Positions 42,835 through 51,336 are shown, counted from the first letter of the stretch. The stretch is DNA of 64,000 nucleotides from an uncultured Collinsella sp. (GCA_900542155.1 UQMD01000002.1:62001-126000), one strand, 5' to 3'. The notes: generated from the sequence alone by a model not told the origin. Numbers and translations are program-made.

Positions 42835-42894
42835 GCAGCTCATTTGGGACGGGGCTCTTTTAGCTACCCCGCCATCCACCCCGCCCCTCCTGAA

Positions 42895-42957
42895 TTGCGG
42901 TGAAATAGTTCCTGATTTCCGCCAAAACCCCGGTATCCAGGAACTATTCCACCGCAA
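42895..42957. repeat. TTGCGGTG palindrome, copy 1
   Basis: TTGCGGTGaAATAGTTCCTG (42895-42914) and CAGGAACTATTcCACCGCAA (42938-42957) form 20-base arms with one mismatch around 23 bases. A second copy is at 44417-44480 on the other side of the M24 peptidase gene. Confidence 0.85.
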
Positions 42958-43001
42958 CTTGCCTTGGGATCGATATTTAGATTGTGCCTACTTTAGTGCC
43001 A

Positions 43002-43161
43002 TTTCAAAACTATGCCGGATTACGGGGCTGATTCGGAGACCCCCATCCATACCGGCATTTTTCGATTTTTGATAAGCCGTCTACCTGCGGTTTTAATTTC
43101 GCAATTTTTCCAATGGTCAAGTAATACAGGTCCAGCCCCGTAATCCGCCATAGTTTTGAAA
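43002..43161. repeat. Variable-arm palindrome with conserved core, copy 2
   Basis: Arms of 29 bases (43002-43030, 43133-43161) with one mismatch, containing TTTCAAAACTATG and GGATTACGGGGCTG. The core TCTACCTGCGGTTT is at 43080-43093, 49 bases from the left arm and 39 from the right. Confidence 0.85.
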
Positions 43162-43301
43162 GCAGCTAATTCGGGACGACCCTCTTATGACTACTTTTAC
43201 CTATCATTCCGCATGTTTGACACAGCTAAAATAGCCCCGTCCCAAATTGACTACCCTGGCGTTGGGGATACCATGGTGACACCCTAGCGAAAGGATGTTT
43301 C

Positions 43302-44390
43302 ATGGCACATGTCGATGACCAGCGTGTGGCGCGCGTGCTCGATGCGCTCGAGGCTCAGCACCCCGGCGCGCAGCTGCTCGTAAACGACCCGTGGTCGATC
43401 TATTACCTGACCGGCTTTTATGCCGATATGTTCGAGCGTTTTTGTGGCGTGCTGCTCACGCGCGGTGCCGAGCCGGTGATCCTAGTCAACGCCCTGCACC
43501 AGCTGCCCGAGTACGATAATGCCCGCGTCGCCTATCACACCGATACCGACATCGTGGGCGACGCCATCGCTCGCGAGGTCGATCCGACCAAACCGCTCGG
43601 CATCGACACCGTCATGCGTTCCGGCTTTTTGATGCCGCTCATGGATCGTCGCGCCGCGAGCGAGTTCTTCCTGGGCGACTTTGCCGTCACCGCCGCACGC
43701 ACCCACAAGGACGAAGCCGAGCAGGAGCTCATGCGCGTGTCCTCGGCCGCAAACGATGCTGTGATGGCCGATGCCATCAAGCTCGTCCACGAGGGCGTGA
43801 CGGAGCGCGAAATTGCCGACCAGATGCTCGGCCTGTACCGCAAGCACGACTGCGAGGGCTTTAGCTTTCCGCCCATCGTGAGCTTTGGCGCCAACGCCGG
43901 CGATCCGCATCACGAGCCCGACGACACCGTACTCAAGCGCGGTGACGTGGTGCTGTTCGACATTGGCGGACGTCGTCGCAACTACTGCTCGGACATGACG
44001 CGCACGTTCTTTTGGGGCGAGCCGGACGAAGAGACGGCACGCATCTACGACATCGTGCGCCGCGCCAACGAGGCCGCCGAGGCGCTCATCGCGCCGGGCG
44101 TGCGCATGTGCGATCTGGACCGTGCCGCGCGCGACGTGATTGAGGACGCTGGCTACGGCAAGTACTTCACGCATCGCCTGGGCCACTCGATCGGCCTGCA
44201 GGACCACGAGCCAGGCGACGTTTCACTTGTCAACGAGCAGGTCGTAGAGCCGGGCATGACGTTCTCTATCGAGCCGGGCATCTACCTCCCCGGCCACACC
44301 GGCGTCCGCATCGAGGACCTTGCCCTGGTCACCGAGACCGGCGTCGAGATTCTCAACGCCTACCCACACGATCCAGTCCGCCTAGACTAG
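43302..44390 (+). CDS. M24-family metallopeptidase (Xaa-Pro dipeptidase-like)
   Basis: The 362 residues have a creatinase-like N-terminal domain (1-~125) and the pita-bread peptidase domain with the five metal ligands in LFDIGGRRRNYCSDMTR (two Asp), RLGHSIGLQDHEPG (His), MTFSIEPGIY (Glu) and VRIEDLALVTE (Glu). It cleaves N-terminal residues before proline in peptides. ATG 43302 has GAAAGGA upstream. It is single and lies between two palindrome-rich regions. Confidence 0.92.
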   Translation: MAHVDDQRVARVLDALEAQHPGAQLLVNDPWSIYYLTGFYADMFERFCGVLLTRGAEPVILVNALHQLPEYDNARVAYHTDTDIVGDAIAREVDPTKPLGIDTVMRSGFLMPLMDRRAASEFFLGDFAVTAARTHKDEAEQELMRVSSAANDAVMADAIKLVHEGVTEREIADQMLGLYRKHDCEGFSFPPIVSFGANAGDPHHEPDDTVLKRGDVVLFDIGGRRRNYCSDMTRTFFWGEPDEETARIYDIVRRANEAAEALIAPGVRMCDLDRAARDVIEDAGYGKYFTHRLGHSIGLQDHEPGDVSLVNEQVVEPGMTFSIEPGIYLPGHTGVRIEDLALVTETGVEILNAYPHDPVRLD

Positions 44391-44416
44391 CCCCTTCCCA
44401 ATAGCCCCTCAATAAG

Positions 44417-44480
44417 TTGCGGTGGAATAGTTCCCAGATGGGCCCACGTAGGCAAAATCCAGGAACTATTTCACCGCAAC
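44417..44480. repeat. TTGCGGTG palindrome, copy 2
   Basis: TTGCGGTGGAATAGTTCC (44417-44434) and GGAACTATTTCACCGCAA (44462-44479) form 18-base arms with a G-T position. The arms match copy 1 at 42895; the loops differ. Confidence 0.85.
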
Positions 44481-44522
44481 TGCCAAGGGGCCAAGTCGAT
44501 CAATTTGAAAGCCTAGAGCTGC

Positions 44523-44682
44523 GCCACGAAAGCGGGCCATCTACTACGTTTAACCCGCATGGGTCGACCATGCGGGTATTTTTTGAAAATCTGCAAGCCT
44601 TCTACCTGCGGTTTTAATTTCACAAGTCTCGGCGTGGTCGAGGGCAGTCGATTAAACGTAGTAAATAGGCCCATTTCGTGGC
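44523..44682. repeat. Variable-arm palindrome with conserved core, copy 3
   Basis: Arms of 31 bases (44523-44553, 44652-44682), matched at both ends (GCCACGAAA / TTTCGTGGC; TACTACGTTTAA / TTAAACGTAGTA) with a few mismatches in the middle. The core TCTACCTGCGGTTT is at 44601-44614, 47 bases from the left arm and 37 from the right. An inner stem CCCGCATG / CATGCGGG is present in the left part. Confidence 0.8.
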
Positions 44683-44691
44683 AAGCATGTC

Positions 44692-44723
44692 AATTCGGGG
44701 CCCCGTCCCAAATTGGCTACCCG
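44692..44723. repeat. GGGACGGGG half-element near folC
   Basis: CCCCGTCCCAAATTGGCTACCC (first 20 bases matter) is the inverted form of the end sequence at 42842 and of the 27.7-kb palindrome arms. No local partner in the other orientation is seen. Confidence 0.6.
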
Positions 44724-44733
44724 GCAAATGGGG

Positions 44734-46092
44734 CTAGCGCAGCAGCCCCGCTACTTCGCCGGCTAGAGTGATTGTGCCGGCGGCTACGAAGGGCTCGCCT
44801 GCGGCCTCGAAAGCTGCAAGGGCCTCGGATACACTGGGGTATACGCCCGCGAGCTTGTCGGCATCCACCAGGGCAGCGAGCTCCTCTGCCGGCAGGGCGC
44901 GATCAGAATCGGTCTGGGTCACGACTACACGCGGAAAGGCCGGGATCAGCACGTCGACGATGCCCGCCACGTCCTTGTCGGCCAGCGCGGCGCACAGCAG
45001 CGTGGGGCGATTCTCCACGCACGGGTCAATCTCGTCCAGCGCGCTCACAAAGTTCTCGCAGCTCTGGGGGTTATGGCACGCGTCGATCAGCTTGAGCGGA
45101 TCAGCTCCCAACACATCAAAGCGACCCGGCGTGGGGCAGCCCATAAGCGAAGCGTCGAGCTTTTCATGGTCGAGCTCGCGGCCAAGATAGCCCTCACACA
45201 GCATAATCGCGCACGCGGCATTCTGCGGCTGATAGGCCGGCTTGACCATGCTCGACGTATAAATCGCGCGCGGCGTGGTGCAGCTAAACTCAACCGTATC
45301 GCCCACATGCGCCGGCACCTTGGTCGTGGCGTGGCTCACCACGAGCGGCACGACGCCGCACTCGCGGCAACGGGCATCCATCACGCGCTGAACGCTCGAC
45401 TCGCGCGTACCCTCACCCAGCACAACCAAACGTCCGGGCTTGATGACCGCAGCCTTCTCCCCCGCAATGGCCTCGAGCGTGTCACCCAGGATGCGCGTGT
45501 GGTCGAGCCCGATGCCGGTGATGGCAACGGCAACGGGACCGGTCGCACTCGTGGCGTCCCAACGGCCGCCCATGCCAACCTCGAGCACAGCAACATCTAC
45601 CGCGGCCTCGGCAAACACCACCAGCGCGGCAGCCGTCAGCAGGTCAAACGGCGTGATGGTATAGGCGCGCTCCCCCGCCGCCACACGACGGGCATTCACG
45701 CGATGCCCCGCCTCGACGGCGGCAGAAACGCCACGGGCAAAGGCCTCGTCGCTCACAACGCGCCCATCGACCTCCATGCGCTCGGGATAGCGCACAAGCT
45801 GCGGAGACGTATACAGTGCGGTCTTTAACCCTTCGCCGTGAAGGATAGCAGCCGAAAAACGCGTGGTCGAAGTCTTGCCATTGGTACCGGCAACCTGAAT
45901 GCAATCGAAATACTCGTCCGGACGTCCCAGCTCATCGAGCATATCGACAACCGTCTCAAGCAGAGGCCCAGCATCCCCAGAAATCCGCCCCGTATCAGCA
46001 GCAAGCCCAACAGCCTCATCAAACGAAAGCAACTCAAACTCAAAAGGAACGGTATACAAGCCGGAACGCTTAGGCATTTTTAGAACCGCCAT
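44734..46092 (-). CDS. folC: Folylpolyglutamate synthase / dihydrofolate synthase
   Basis: Mur-ligase-family enzyme that adds glutamate to dihydropteroate and folates. The 452 residues have the ATP-binding motif VAGTNGKTSTTRFSAAIL, YTSPQLVRYPERMEV, the metal-binding AVLEVGMGGRWDAT and the C-terminal domain with DACHNPQSCENFV. The ATG at 46092 has a poor ribosome site; ATG 46077 with GGCGG upstream is an alternative. A deeply structured intergenic sequence lies just upstream. Confidence 0.93.
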   Translation of the reverse strand: MAVLKMPKRSGLYTVPFEFELLSFDEAVGLAADTGRISGDAGPLLETVVDMLDELGRPDEYFDCIQVAGTNGKTSTTRFSAAILHGEGLKTALYTSPQLVRYPERMEVDGRVVSDEAFARGVSAAVEAGHRVNARRVAAGERAYTITPFDLLTAAALVVFAEAAVDVAVLEVGMGGRWDATSATGPVAVAITGIGLDHTRILGDTLEAIAGEKAAVIKPGRLVVLGEGTRESSVQRVMDARCRECGVVPLVVSHATTKVPAHVGDTVEFSCTTPRAIYTSSMVKPAYQPQNAACAIMLCEGYLGRELDHEKLDASLMGCPTPGRFDVLGADPLKLIDACHNPQSCENFVSALDEIDPCVENRPTLLCAALADKDVAGIVDVLIPAFPRVVVTQTDSDRALPAEELAALVDADKLAGVYPSVSEALAAFEAAGEPFVAAGTITLAGEVAGLLR

Positions 46093-46134
46093 TCATAGAA
46101 AAATAAAACAGTATAGGTTGAGGATAGTCAGCGA

Positions 46135-46233
46135 AAACGCCTCTGATGAGCCAAGGTGCCGTGAAACAAGGGCGCATAGGGCTTATGCCCATGCGCCCGA
46201 AGTTGAACGGCAGATTGGCCATCAGAGGCGTTT
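46135..46233 (-). other. Nested hairpin (99 nt) between valS and folC
   Basis: Successive paired blocks, outside in: AAACGCCTCTGATG (46135-46148) with 46220-46233; GCCAA with TTGGC; TGCCGT with ACGGCA; GGGCGCAT (46170-46177) with ATGCGCCC (46191-46198); GGGC with GCCC around TTAT. On the minus strand the outer stem ends in GGCGTTTTCGC, 43 bases before folC. It could be a terminator, an RNA leader of folC or a palindromic repeat. Confidence 0.7.
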
Positions 46234-46248
46234 GCAGCGTCGAGTCAG

Positions 46249-46271
46249 CCGCCGTTCGTTAGAACGGCGGA
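46249..46271 (-). terminator. Hairpin downstream of valS
   Basis: CCGCCGTTC / GAACGGCGG with a five-base loop, 53 bases after the valS stop codon. No T-run follows on the minus strand, so its terminator role is uncertain. Confidence 0.4.
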
Positions 46272-46323
46272 ATAGGTGTCCGCAGTAGCGAGCAAAGCGT
46301 CGGGACGCGCCCCCGAGTAAACC

Positions 46324-49020
46324 TTACGAGAAGTCAGCAACCTGAGCAGTCAGCGCCGCCAGGATCTCCTTGAGCTCAGCTGCACGGTCCCTCTTCTTCT
46401 GGACCACCGCGGGCGCGGCCTTGGCCACAAAGCCCTCGTTGGCCAGCGTCTTCTCGCAGCCGGCGAGCTCCTTCTGCGCCGCGGCGATCTCCTTCTCCAG
46501 GCGCGCCTTCTCGGCCGAAAGGTCAACCTTGCCCTCGAGAACCACAAAGACCTCGACGCCGCTGTCGACCACGGCAATGCTCGCGGCCGGCTTCTCAACG
46601 TCGGTGCCCATAACCAGCGAAGCGGTGTTCGCCAGCGGCTCGATGGTCGAGCGCAGGCTCTCGAGCTTCTCGATATCCTCGGCACCGGCGCGCACGACCA
46701 CATCGAGCTCGGCCTTGGGGCTCAAGCGATAACGCGAACGTGTGGCGCGGGCGGCGGAAACGACGGCGCGGCACAGCTCAAACGCGCGCTCGGCGTCCTC
46801 GTCAACATACTTAGCGTAGTCGGCGGGCTCAGGCCACTTGGCGATCATGAGCGCCTCGGCGCGGTCAACGTTGCCCTCGGCATCCAGGTCGAGCACGCTC
46901 GCCGGCATGTTGTCCCAGATCTCCTCGGTGACAAACGGCATAAGCGGGTGCATCAGGCGAATGGAGGTATCGAGCACAAAGATCAGGTTGCGCTGAGCCT
47001 GCAGACGGCCCTCGCCCTTCAGGCGGGCCTTGGTGACCTCGACATACCAGTCGCAGACCTCGTTCCAGAAGAACTGCTGCACGCCGCGGGCCATGTCGCC
47101 AAAGGTGTAGTTCTCGATGCCCTCGGTGACCATCTTGACGGCCTTGGCCAGGCGGCTGAACATCCAGGCGTCGGCCGGCGTCTCCACGACGGGCTCGCCG
47201 GGCGTGTAGCCTTCCATGTTCATGAGCAGGAAGCGGCTGGCGTTCCAGATCTTGGTCACAAAGCTCTTGGCCTGGTCGGTACGCGGGCTGTCGATGAGCT
47301 TCTTGGTCTTCTTGTCGATGTTCGCGTCAAACTTGACGTCCTGGTTGTTGGTGCACAGCGTGAGCAGGTTGAAGCGCATGGCGTCGGCGCCGTACATGCC
47401 AATGAGGTCCATGGGATCGACACCGTTGCCCTTGGACTTGGACATGCGGCTGCCGTCCTTGGCCAGAATCGTCGGGTAGATGACGACGTCCTTAAACGGC
47501 ACCTCGTCCAAGAAATACAGCGAACTCATGACCATGCGGGCGACCCACAGCGCGATGATGTCGCGCGCGGTGACGAGCGCCGTCGTGGGGTGATGGCCCT
47601 CGAGCAGCTCCGGCTTTTGCGGCCAGCCCTGCGTGGCGAAGGTCCACAGCTGCGAGCTGAACCAGGTGTCCAGCACGTTCTCGTCCTGGTGCACGTGATG
47701 GCCGCCGCACTTGGGGCACACGTCAGTGTCCTCGGTAAGGGCGTCCTCCCAGCCGCAGTCCTCGCAGTAGAACACGGGGATGCGGTGGCCCCACCACAGC
47801 TGACGGCTGATGCACCAGTCCTTAAGGTTCTCCATCCAGGTGGTGTAGGTCTGCGTCCAGCGCGCGGGGTGGAAGGTGACCTTGCCCGAGTTGACGGCGT
47901 CCAGCGCCGGCCCCTTGAGCTTATCGACGGCCACAAACCACTGCTCGGACAGCCACGGCTCAAGCGCGGCGTCGCAACGGTAGCAGTGCATGACGGAGTG
48001 GTCGTGGTCCTCGACGTGATCGAGCAGGCCGTGCTCCTCAAACCACTTGATGACGGCCTCGCGGCACTCGTCGCGGTTCATGCCGGTAAACTCGCCGTAG
48101 CCCTCGACGACCACCGCGTGTTCATCAAAGATATTGATCTGCGGCAGGTCGTGAGCCTGACCCATGGCATAATCGTTGGGGTCGTGGGCCGGGGTGACCT
48201 TGACAAAACCGGAACCGAAGTTGGCGTCGACGTGCCAATCCTCAAAGATGGGAATCTCGCGGTCGACGATGGGGAGCTTGACGGTCTTACCCACGAAGGC
48301 GGCCTTCTCGGGATCCTTCGGGGAGACGGCGACGCCCGTGTCGCCGAGCATGGTCTCGGGGCGCGTGGTGGCGACGACGATGTAGTCCTGGCCGTTGACC
48401 GGCTCGGTCAGCGGGTAGCGCAGGTGCCACAGGTGGCCCTTCTCGTCCTTGTACTCGGCCTCGTCGTCCGAGATAGCGGTGGTGCAGTTGGGGCACCAGT
48501 TGACGATGCGCTTGCCACGATAGATCAGGCCGTCGTGGTACCAGTCGCAGAAGACCTTACGCACGGCCTGGGCGTAATCCTCGTCCATGGTGAAGCGCTC
48601 GTTATCGAAGTCGACGGAGCAGCCCATACGCTTGATCTGCTCGACGATGATGCCGCCGTACTCGTGGGTCCAGTCCCAGCAGGCGTCGACAAACTTATCG
48701 CGACCGATCTCCAGGCGGCTGATGCCCTCGCTCTTGAGCTTCTTGTCGACCTTGGTCTGCGTGGCGATACCGGCGTGGTCGGTGCCGAGCACCCATCGCG
48801 TGGACTTGCCGCGCATGCGGGCCATACGGATGATGGCGTCCTGGATGGAGTCGTCGGTGGCGTGACCCATGTGGAGCTTGCCGGTCACGTTGGGAGGCGG
48901 AATGGTGACGGTGCAGTCGCCCACGCCCTCGCGGCGCTTGTAGTAGCCGCCGTCAAGCCACTTCTGCAGGATCGCCGGCTCGTTGGTCGACGGATCGTAG
49001 TTCTTGGGCATTTCTTCCAT
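46324..49020 (-). CDS. valS: Valyl-tRNA synthetase
   Basis: Charges tRNA-Val and edits mischarged threonine. The 898 residues have the class I HMGH motif in PPPNVTGKLHMGHA, the CP1 editing domain with TTRPETMLGDT, the RMSKSKGN signature, an anticodon domain and the C-terminal coiled coil (EKARLEKEIAAAQKELAG). Zinc-type CxxC knuckles occur in CEDCGWEDALTEDTDVCPKCG, in parts. ATG 49020 has GGGAGAG upstream. A 116-base palindrome lies in its leader. Confidence 0.97.
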   Translation of the reverse strand: MEEMPKNYDPSTNEPAILQKWLDGGYYKRREGVGDCTVTIPPPNVTGKLHMGHATDDSIQDAIIRMARMRGKSTRWVLGTDHAGIATQTKVDKKLKSEGISRLEIGRDKFVDACWDWTHEYGGIIVEQIKRMGCSVDFDNERFTMDEDYAQAVRKVFCDWYHDGLIYRGKRIVNWCPNCTTAISDDEAEYKDEKGHLWHLRYPLTEPVNGQDYIVVATTRPETMLGDTGVAVSPKDPEKAAFVGKTVKLPIVDREIPIFEDWHVDANFGSGFVKVTPAHDPNDYAMGQAHDLPQINIFDEHAVVVEGYGEFTGMNRDECREAVIKWFEEHGLLDHVEDHDHSVMHCYRCDAALEPWLSEQWFVAVDKLKGPALDAVNSGKVTFHPARWTQTYTTWMENLKDWCISRQLWWGHRIPVFYCEDCGWEDALTEDTDVCPKCGGHHVHQDENVLDTWFSSQLWTFATQGWPQKPELLEGHHPTTALVTARDIIALWVARMVMSSLYFLDEVPFKDVVIYPTILAKDGSRMSKSKGNGVDPMDLIGMYGADAMRFNLLTLCTNNQDVKFDANIDKKTKKLIDSPRTDQAKSFVTKIWNASRFLLMNMEGYTPGEPVVETPADAWMFSRLAKAVKMVTEGIENYTFGDMARGVQQFFWNEVCDWYVEVTKARLKGEGRLQAQRNLIFVLDTSIRLMHPLMPFVTEEIWDNMPASVLDLDAEGNVDRAEALMIAKWPEPADYAKYVDEDAERAFELCRAVVSAARATRSRYRLSPKAELDVVVRAGAEDIEKLESLRSTIEPLANTASLVMGTDVEKPAASIAVVDSGVEVFVVLEGKVDLSAEKARLEKEIAAAQKELAGCEKTLANEGFVAKAAPAVVQKKRDRAAELKEILAALTAQVADFS

Positions 49021-49040
49021 ATATCTCTCCCTTGCCCATC

Positions 49041-49156
49041 GGGGAGGAATGTAGGCCCGATTTTCGCTCGGTCAGGTCCTGGGCTCGCTCGAAGACCACA
49101 TTAAGTGGTCTTCGGCTCGTGCGGAATCTACGAAAATCGGGCCTACATTCCTCCCC
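49041..49156. repeat. Large palindrome in the valS leader
   Basis: Bases 49041-49066 (GGGGAGGAATGTAGGCCCGA and on) are the exact reverse complement of 49131-49156. A second stem CGAAGACCAC / GTGGTCTTCG (49090-49099, 49105-49114) sits in the loop. The element ends 20 bases before the valS start and lacks T-box signatures. Confidence 0.9.
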
Positions 49157-49252
49157 TTAGGTATCGATTACTTCAGTCTGATATGACTTCGCTGAGGCTT
49201 AAACAACCACACAGAATAACACAGGTAGTTGGGGTTATTGCGTATATATAAA

Positions 49253-49284
49253 ATAGCCTCCGACCGTGGGTGGTCGGAGGCTAT
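49253..49284 (-). terminator. Terminator of clpP-clpX
   Basis: ATAGCCTCCGACC / GGTCGGAGGCTAT with a short loop, running into TTTTATATAT on the minus strand, 24 bases past the clpX stop codon. Confidence 0.88.
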
Positions 49285-49307
49285 CTACAAAAACGTTTTG
49301 ACAGGTT

Positions 49308-50714
49308 TTACCCGTAAATGCGCTGGGGCTGTTCTTCGCCCTTGACGGCGGCTTCGGTTACGACGACCTTGGCAACGCCCTCCTCGCTGGGAAGGTCGAA
49401 CATCGTCTGCTGCAGCACGTCCTCGCAGATGGCGCGCAGGCCGCGGGCGCCGGTCTTGCGGGCGAGCGCCATGCGGGCGATCTCGTGCAGGGCCGCGTCC
49501 TCAAACTCAAGATCGACATCCTCGAGCTGGAACATCTTGCGGTACTGGCGCACCACGGCGTTCTTGGGCTCGGTCAGGATCGACACCAGGTCGTCCTCAT
49601 CGAGCGCCTGCGTCTGGGTGACGACGGGCGTACGGCCCACGAACTCGGGGATCATGCCAAAGGCGTTGAGGTCCTGCGGGAGCACCTGGCGCAGCAGGTC
49701 GTTCTCGTCGACCGAGGTGGGGCCGGCGATCTCGGAGTTAAAGCCCACGCCCTTGTTGCCAACACGGTCGGCGATGATCTTATCCAGGCCCACAAAGGCA
49801 CCGCCGCAGATGAACAGGATGTTGGTCGTGTCGATCTGCAGCAGCTCCTGCTGGGGATGCTTGCGGCCGCCGGTGGGCGGAACGCTTGCCACCGTGCCCT
49901 CAAGAATCTTAAGCAATGCCTGCTGAACGCCCTCGCCCGAGACATCGCGGGTGATGGAGAGGTTCTCGGCCTTGCGGGCGATCTTGTCGATCTCGTCCAC
50001 GTAGATAATGCCAACCTGAGCGCGCTCAATGTCGCCATCGGCAGCATTGATAAGCTTGAGCAGGATGTTCTCCACGTCCTCGCCCACGTAACCAGCCTCG
50101 GTGAGCGCGGTGGCGTCGGCGATAGCAAACGGCACCTCGAGGATGCGCGCGAGCGTCTGGGCCAGCAGCGTCTTACCGGTACCGGTGGGACCGAGCAGCA
50201 AAATGTTGGACTTGGCGAGCTCCACCTCATCCATGTCATCACCGAGCTGCGAATCCAAGCCGTCGTCAAAGGCGGACACCGCGGCGCCGCCCTCGATCAC
50301 GCGACGGTAGTGGTTGTACACGGCCACCGACATGGCGCGCTTGGCGTCCTCCTGGCCCATAACATAGGCCGAAAGCTCGTCATAGATCTCGTGCGGCGTC
50401 GGCACGTGCGTGATGACCTGACGGTCGTCCTCGAGCTCAAAGCCCTCGGCCTCGGGGTCAACGGCGGGCTGGGACGCAGCCTGGCCGTGGTCGTTGAGGA
50501 AACCCGGCAGTTTGCCGTTGCGGGCGGCGTCCATAAAGTCCGAAGCCAGCGACTCCTCAAGGATCTCGGAGCAGGCGGCGACGCACTCGTCGCAGATAAA
50601 GATGTTGGTCGGACCCTTTACGAGGCGACGGACCTGGCCCTGCTCTTTTCCGCAAAAGGAGCAGCGGATGGGGTTGCCGTTCTCGTCAAAGTTATCCTGC
50701 ATGTTACCTGCCAT
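49308..50714 (-). CDS. clpX: ClpX ATPase subunit of the ClpXP protease
   Basis: AAA+ unfoldase that feeds ssrA-tagged and other substrates to ClpP. The 468 residues have the N-terminal zinc domain with C18, C21, C41 and C44, Walker A GPTGTGKT (175-182), Walker B IIYVDEIDKI, the substrate pore loop GYVG, and the ClpP-binding IGF-like loop around LIDRVG-type positions is not obvious by eye. An insert of acidic residues (about 85-100) and another at 147-165 make it longer than the ~420-residue standard. It starts one base after the clpP stop. Confidence 0.95.
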   Translation of the reverse strand: MAGNMQDNFDENGNPIRCSFCGKEQGQVRRLVKGPTNIFICDECVAACSEILEESLASDFMDAARNGKLPGFLNDHGQAASQPAVDPEAEGFELEDDRQVITHVPTPHEIYDELSAYVMGQEDAKRAMSVAVYNHYRRVIEGGAAVSAFDDGLDSQLGDDMDEVELAKSNILLLGPTGTGKTLLAQTLARILEVPFAIADATALTEAGYVGEDVENILLKLINAADGDIERAQVGIIYVDEIDKIARKAENLSITRDVSGEGVQQALLKILEGTVASVPPTGGRKHPQQELLQIDTTNILFICGGAFVGLDKIIADRVGNKGVGFNSEIAGPTSVDENDLLRQVLPQDLNAFGMIPEFVGRTPVVTQTQALDEDDLVSILTEPKNAVVRQYRKMFQLEDVDLEFEDAALHEIARMALARKTGARGLRAICEDVLQQTMFDLPSEEGVAKVVVTEAAVKGEEQPQRIYG

Positions 50715-50715
50715 C

Positions 50716-51336
50716 CTAGGCGTCCTTCGCGGCGAGATCGCGCGAGGTGACGATACGATCGATCAGGCCGTAGTCGAGGGCCTCGGCAGCGGTCAGGTAG
50801 TTGTCACGCTCGGTATCGGCCTGGACCTTCTCGATAGGCTGGCCCGAGGCGTCGGACAGAATCTGGTTGAGCTCGCGGCGGGTCTTCTTGATCTCCTCGG
50901 CCACGATCTCGATCTCGGTCTGCTGGCCCTGGGCACCGCCGCTGGGCTGGTGAATCATGACCTTGGAGTGCGGCAGGCAGAAGCGCTTGCCCTTGGCGCC
51001 GGCCGAAAGCAGCACGGCGGCCATAGACGCGGCCATACCGACGCAAATGGTGGAGACCTGCGGCTTGATGAAGTTCATGGTGTCAAGAATCGCCAGGCCA
51101 GAGTAAACCTCGCCACCGGGCGAATTGATGTAGAGCGAGATATCCTTCTCGGCATCCTGGCTCTCAAGATGCAGCAGCTGGGCAACGACCAGGTTGGCGC
51201 TGACGGAGTTGATCTCCTCGCCCAAGAAGATGATGCGGTCGTTGAGCAGGCGCGAATAGATATCGTAGCTGCGCTCGCCGCGCGGCGTCTGCTCGATAAC
51301 GTATGGCACGAGGGCGGAATCGAACTTAGCGATCAT
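50716..51336 (-). CDS. clpP: ClpP protease subunit
   Basis: Serine protease chamber of ClpXP. In the 206-residue form the catalytic triad is S104 (GMAASM), H129 (KVMIHQP) and D178 (TERDNYL), with the family signature around each. Three in-frame ATG codons lie close together (51348, 51342, 51336); the last has GGAG six bases upstream and is preferred. The order tig-clpP-clpX is the common bacterial arrangement. The short N-terminus means little or no propeptide. Confidence 0.95.
   Translation of the reverse strand: MIAKFDSALVPYVIEQTPRGERSYDIYSRLLNDRIIFLGEEINSVSANLVVAQLLHLESQDAEKDISLYINSPGGEVYSGLAILDTMNFIKPQVSTICVGMAASMAAVLLSAGAKGKRFCLPHSKVMIHQPSGGAQGQQTEIEIVAEEIKKTRRELNQILSDASGQPIEKVQADTERDNYLTAAEALDYGLIDRIVTSRDLAAKDA

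Larger units (their letters stand above)
42841..43246. mobile_element. Possible MITE-like element bounded by inverted REP-type repeats
   Basis: Plus-strand ATTTGGGACGGGGCT-n-TTTTAGCT (42842-42865) and its inverted copy (43222-43245) lie 356 bases apart in opposite orientation with one or two differences. Between them are two other palindromic families. No transposase is inside. The same end sequence forms the perfect palindrome at 27670-27780. A mobile nature is inferred. Confidence 0.4.
42835..43301. other. Palindrome-rich region before the M24 peptidase
   Basis: These 467 bases contain inverted GGGACGGGG half-elements (42841-42865 and 43222-43246), a CACCGCAA palindrome (42895-42957) and a variable-arm core element (43002-43161). 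No gene is seen. Confidence 0.75.
44391..44733. other. Palindrome-rich region after the M24 peptidase
   Basis: These 343 bases contain the second TTGCGGTG palindrome (44417-44480), the third variable-arm core element (44523-44682) and an inverted GGGACGGGG half-element (about 44692-44723). No gene is seen. Confidence 0.75.

Noticed and set aside
46948..49104. Long open frame antisense to valS (718 codons)
   Set aside because: It mirrors valS codons in GC-rich DNA, has no ribosome site or domain, and valS is unmistakable.
49021..49160. T-box leader before valS
   Set aside because: The palindrome lacks the conserved T-box and antiterminator sequences.
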